From: DATGZH01 sp035297265
GTDB taxonomy: Bacteria; Actinomycetota; Acidimicrobiia; Acidimicrobiales; RAAP-2
DNA length: 36,902 bases
NCBI GenBank assembly: GCA_035297265.1
Contig: DATGZH010000063.1
Coordinates: 1-36,902, forward strand
Direction: 5' to 3'
The notes under the pieces are model-generated. The model saw only the letters and a program-made list of their open reading frames with translations. It was not told where the DNA came from and did no database searches. How positions within the stretch are numbered: the first letter of the stretch is position 1; the number at the start of each line of letters is the position of its first letter. Below are positions 36,874-36,902 of this stretch, piece by piece. Made by a program: the position numbers and the translations under genes.

Positions 36874-36902
36874 GTGCACGTCAAGGTGACGACGGTTCGT
36901 GG
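36874..36902 (+). CDS. Start of a gene cut by the window, possibly an IS transposase
   Basis: Nine codons from a GTG read 'VHVKVTTVR' before the window ends. This resembles the opening of IS1634/IS4-type transposases, which often begin with a short '(Y/H)V+.TT.R' strand, but nine residues cannot establish it. A leaderless-type -10 precedes it. The repeat-rich flank is consistent with a mobile-element boundary. Confidence 0.3.

Noticed and set aside
1..36902. CRISPR array
   Set aside because: No regularly spaced direct repeats with unique spacers occur; the only regular repeats are coding (19028-19777) or short GC tandem units.

Overview
The window is 36.9 kb of very GC-rich bacterial DNA with strong C/G preference at third codon positions. 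GTG, TTG and ATG starts are mixed, and 4-base GTGA stop/start overlaps are frequent. The gene content fits a Gram-positive actinobacterium: a type 2 isoleucyl-tRNA synthetase, a PASTA Ser/Thr kinase, a MarR/YceI pair, NAD-dependent ligase and a Sir2 protein. A secreted protein with 42-residue 'ASDGG(I/V)F..GDA' repeats suggests the Acidimicrobiia or a close relative. That placement is inference from general familiarity with the family and was not computed. Many genes carry a TANNNT hexamer 6-8 bases before the start codon, the layout expected for leaderless transcripts.

Region 1-17.5 kb is a housekeeping and metabolic block: a partial quinone oxidoreductase, a Cys-type glutathione peroxidase, a HAD phosphatase, a GNAT acetyltransferase, IleRS, an SRPBCC protein, a MarR regulator divergent from a YceI-family protein, an FGGY sugar kinase, an HTH-flavin-binding fusion, a glutamine-synthetase-like enzyme, a stand-alone B12 domain, a C26 glutamine amidotransferase, a Sir2 deacylase, an NAD(P) aldehyde dehydrogenase, a cysteine desulfurase and MnmA. 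The glutamine-synthetase-like enzyme, the C26 hydrolase and the aldehyde dehydrogenase resemble the PuuA, PuuD and GabD/PuuC steps of gamma-glutamylated polyamine breakdown. The desulfurase and MnmA together form the start of a tRNA 2-thiouridine sulfur relay.

Region 17.5-31 kb mixes cell-surface genes with ligA. A 700-residue secreted repeat protein sits between mnmA and ligA. A 24-codon upstream ORF with a good ribosome site ends three bases before ligA, which has no clear site of its own. Next come a four-PASTA kinase, a small Cys/His protein overlapping it, a secreted Ser/Thr/Gly-rich protein with a sortase-like C-terminus, a beta-propeller lipoprotein, a GT-C type membrane glycosyltransferase and a DUF2079-type membrane protein. 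The last four are closely spaced or overlapping and read as one envelope (probably surface glycan) operon.

Region 31-36.9 kb looks accessory. It holds small secreted or membrane genes with more A/T at third positions, long non-coding gaps, a 24-bp perfect inverted repeat that is part of a 70-bp dispersed element (two copies), a candidate structured RNA, an orphan ParB-like protein with a possible zinc-protein remnant upstream, two unknown small genes and a micro-ORF. C-rich tandem repeats follow, and at the right edge are the first codons of what may be an IS-type transposase. No CRISPR array, tRNA or rRNA gene was seen.
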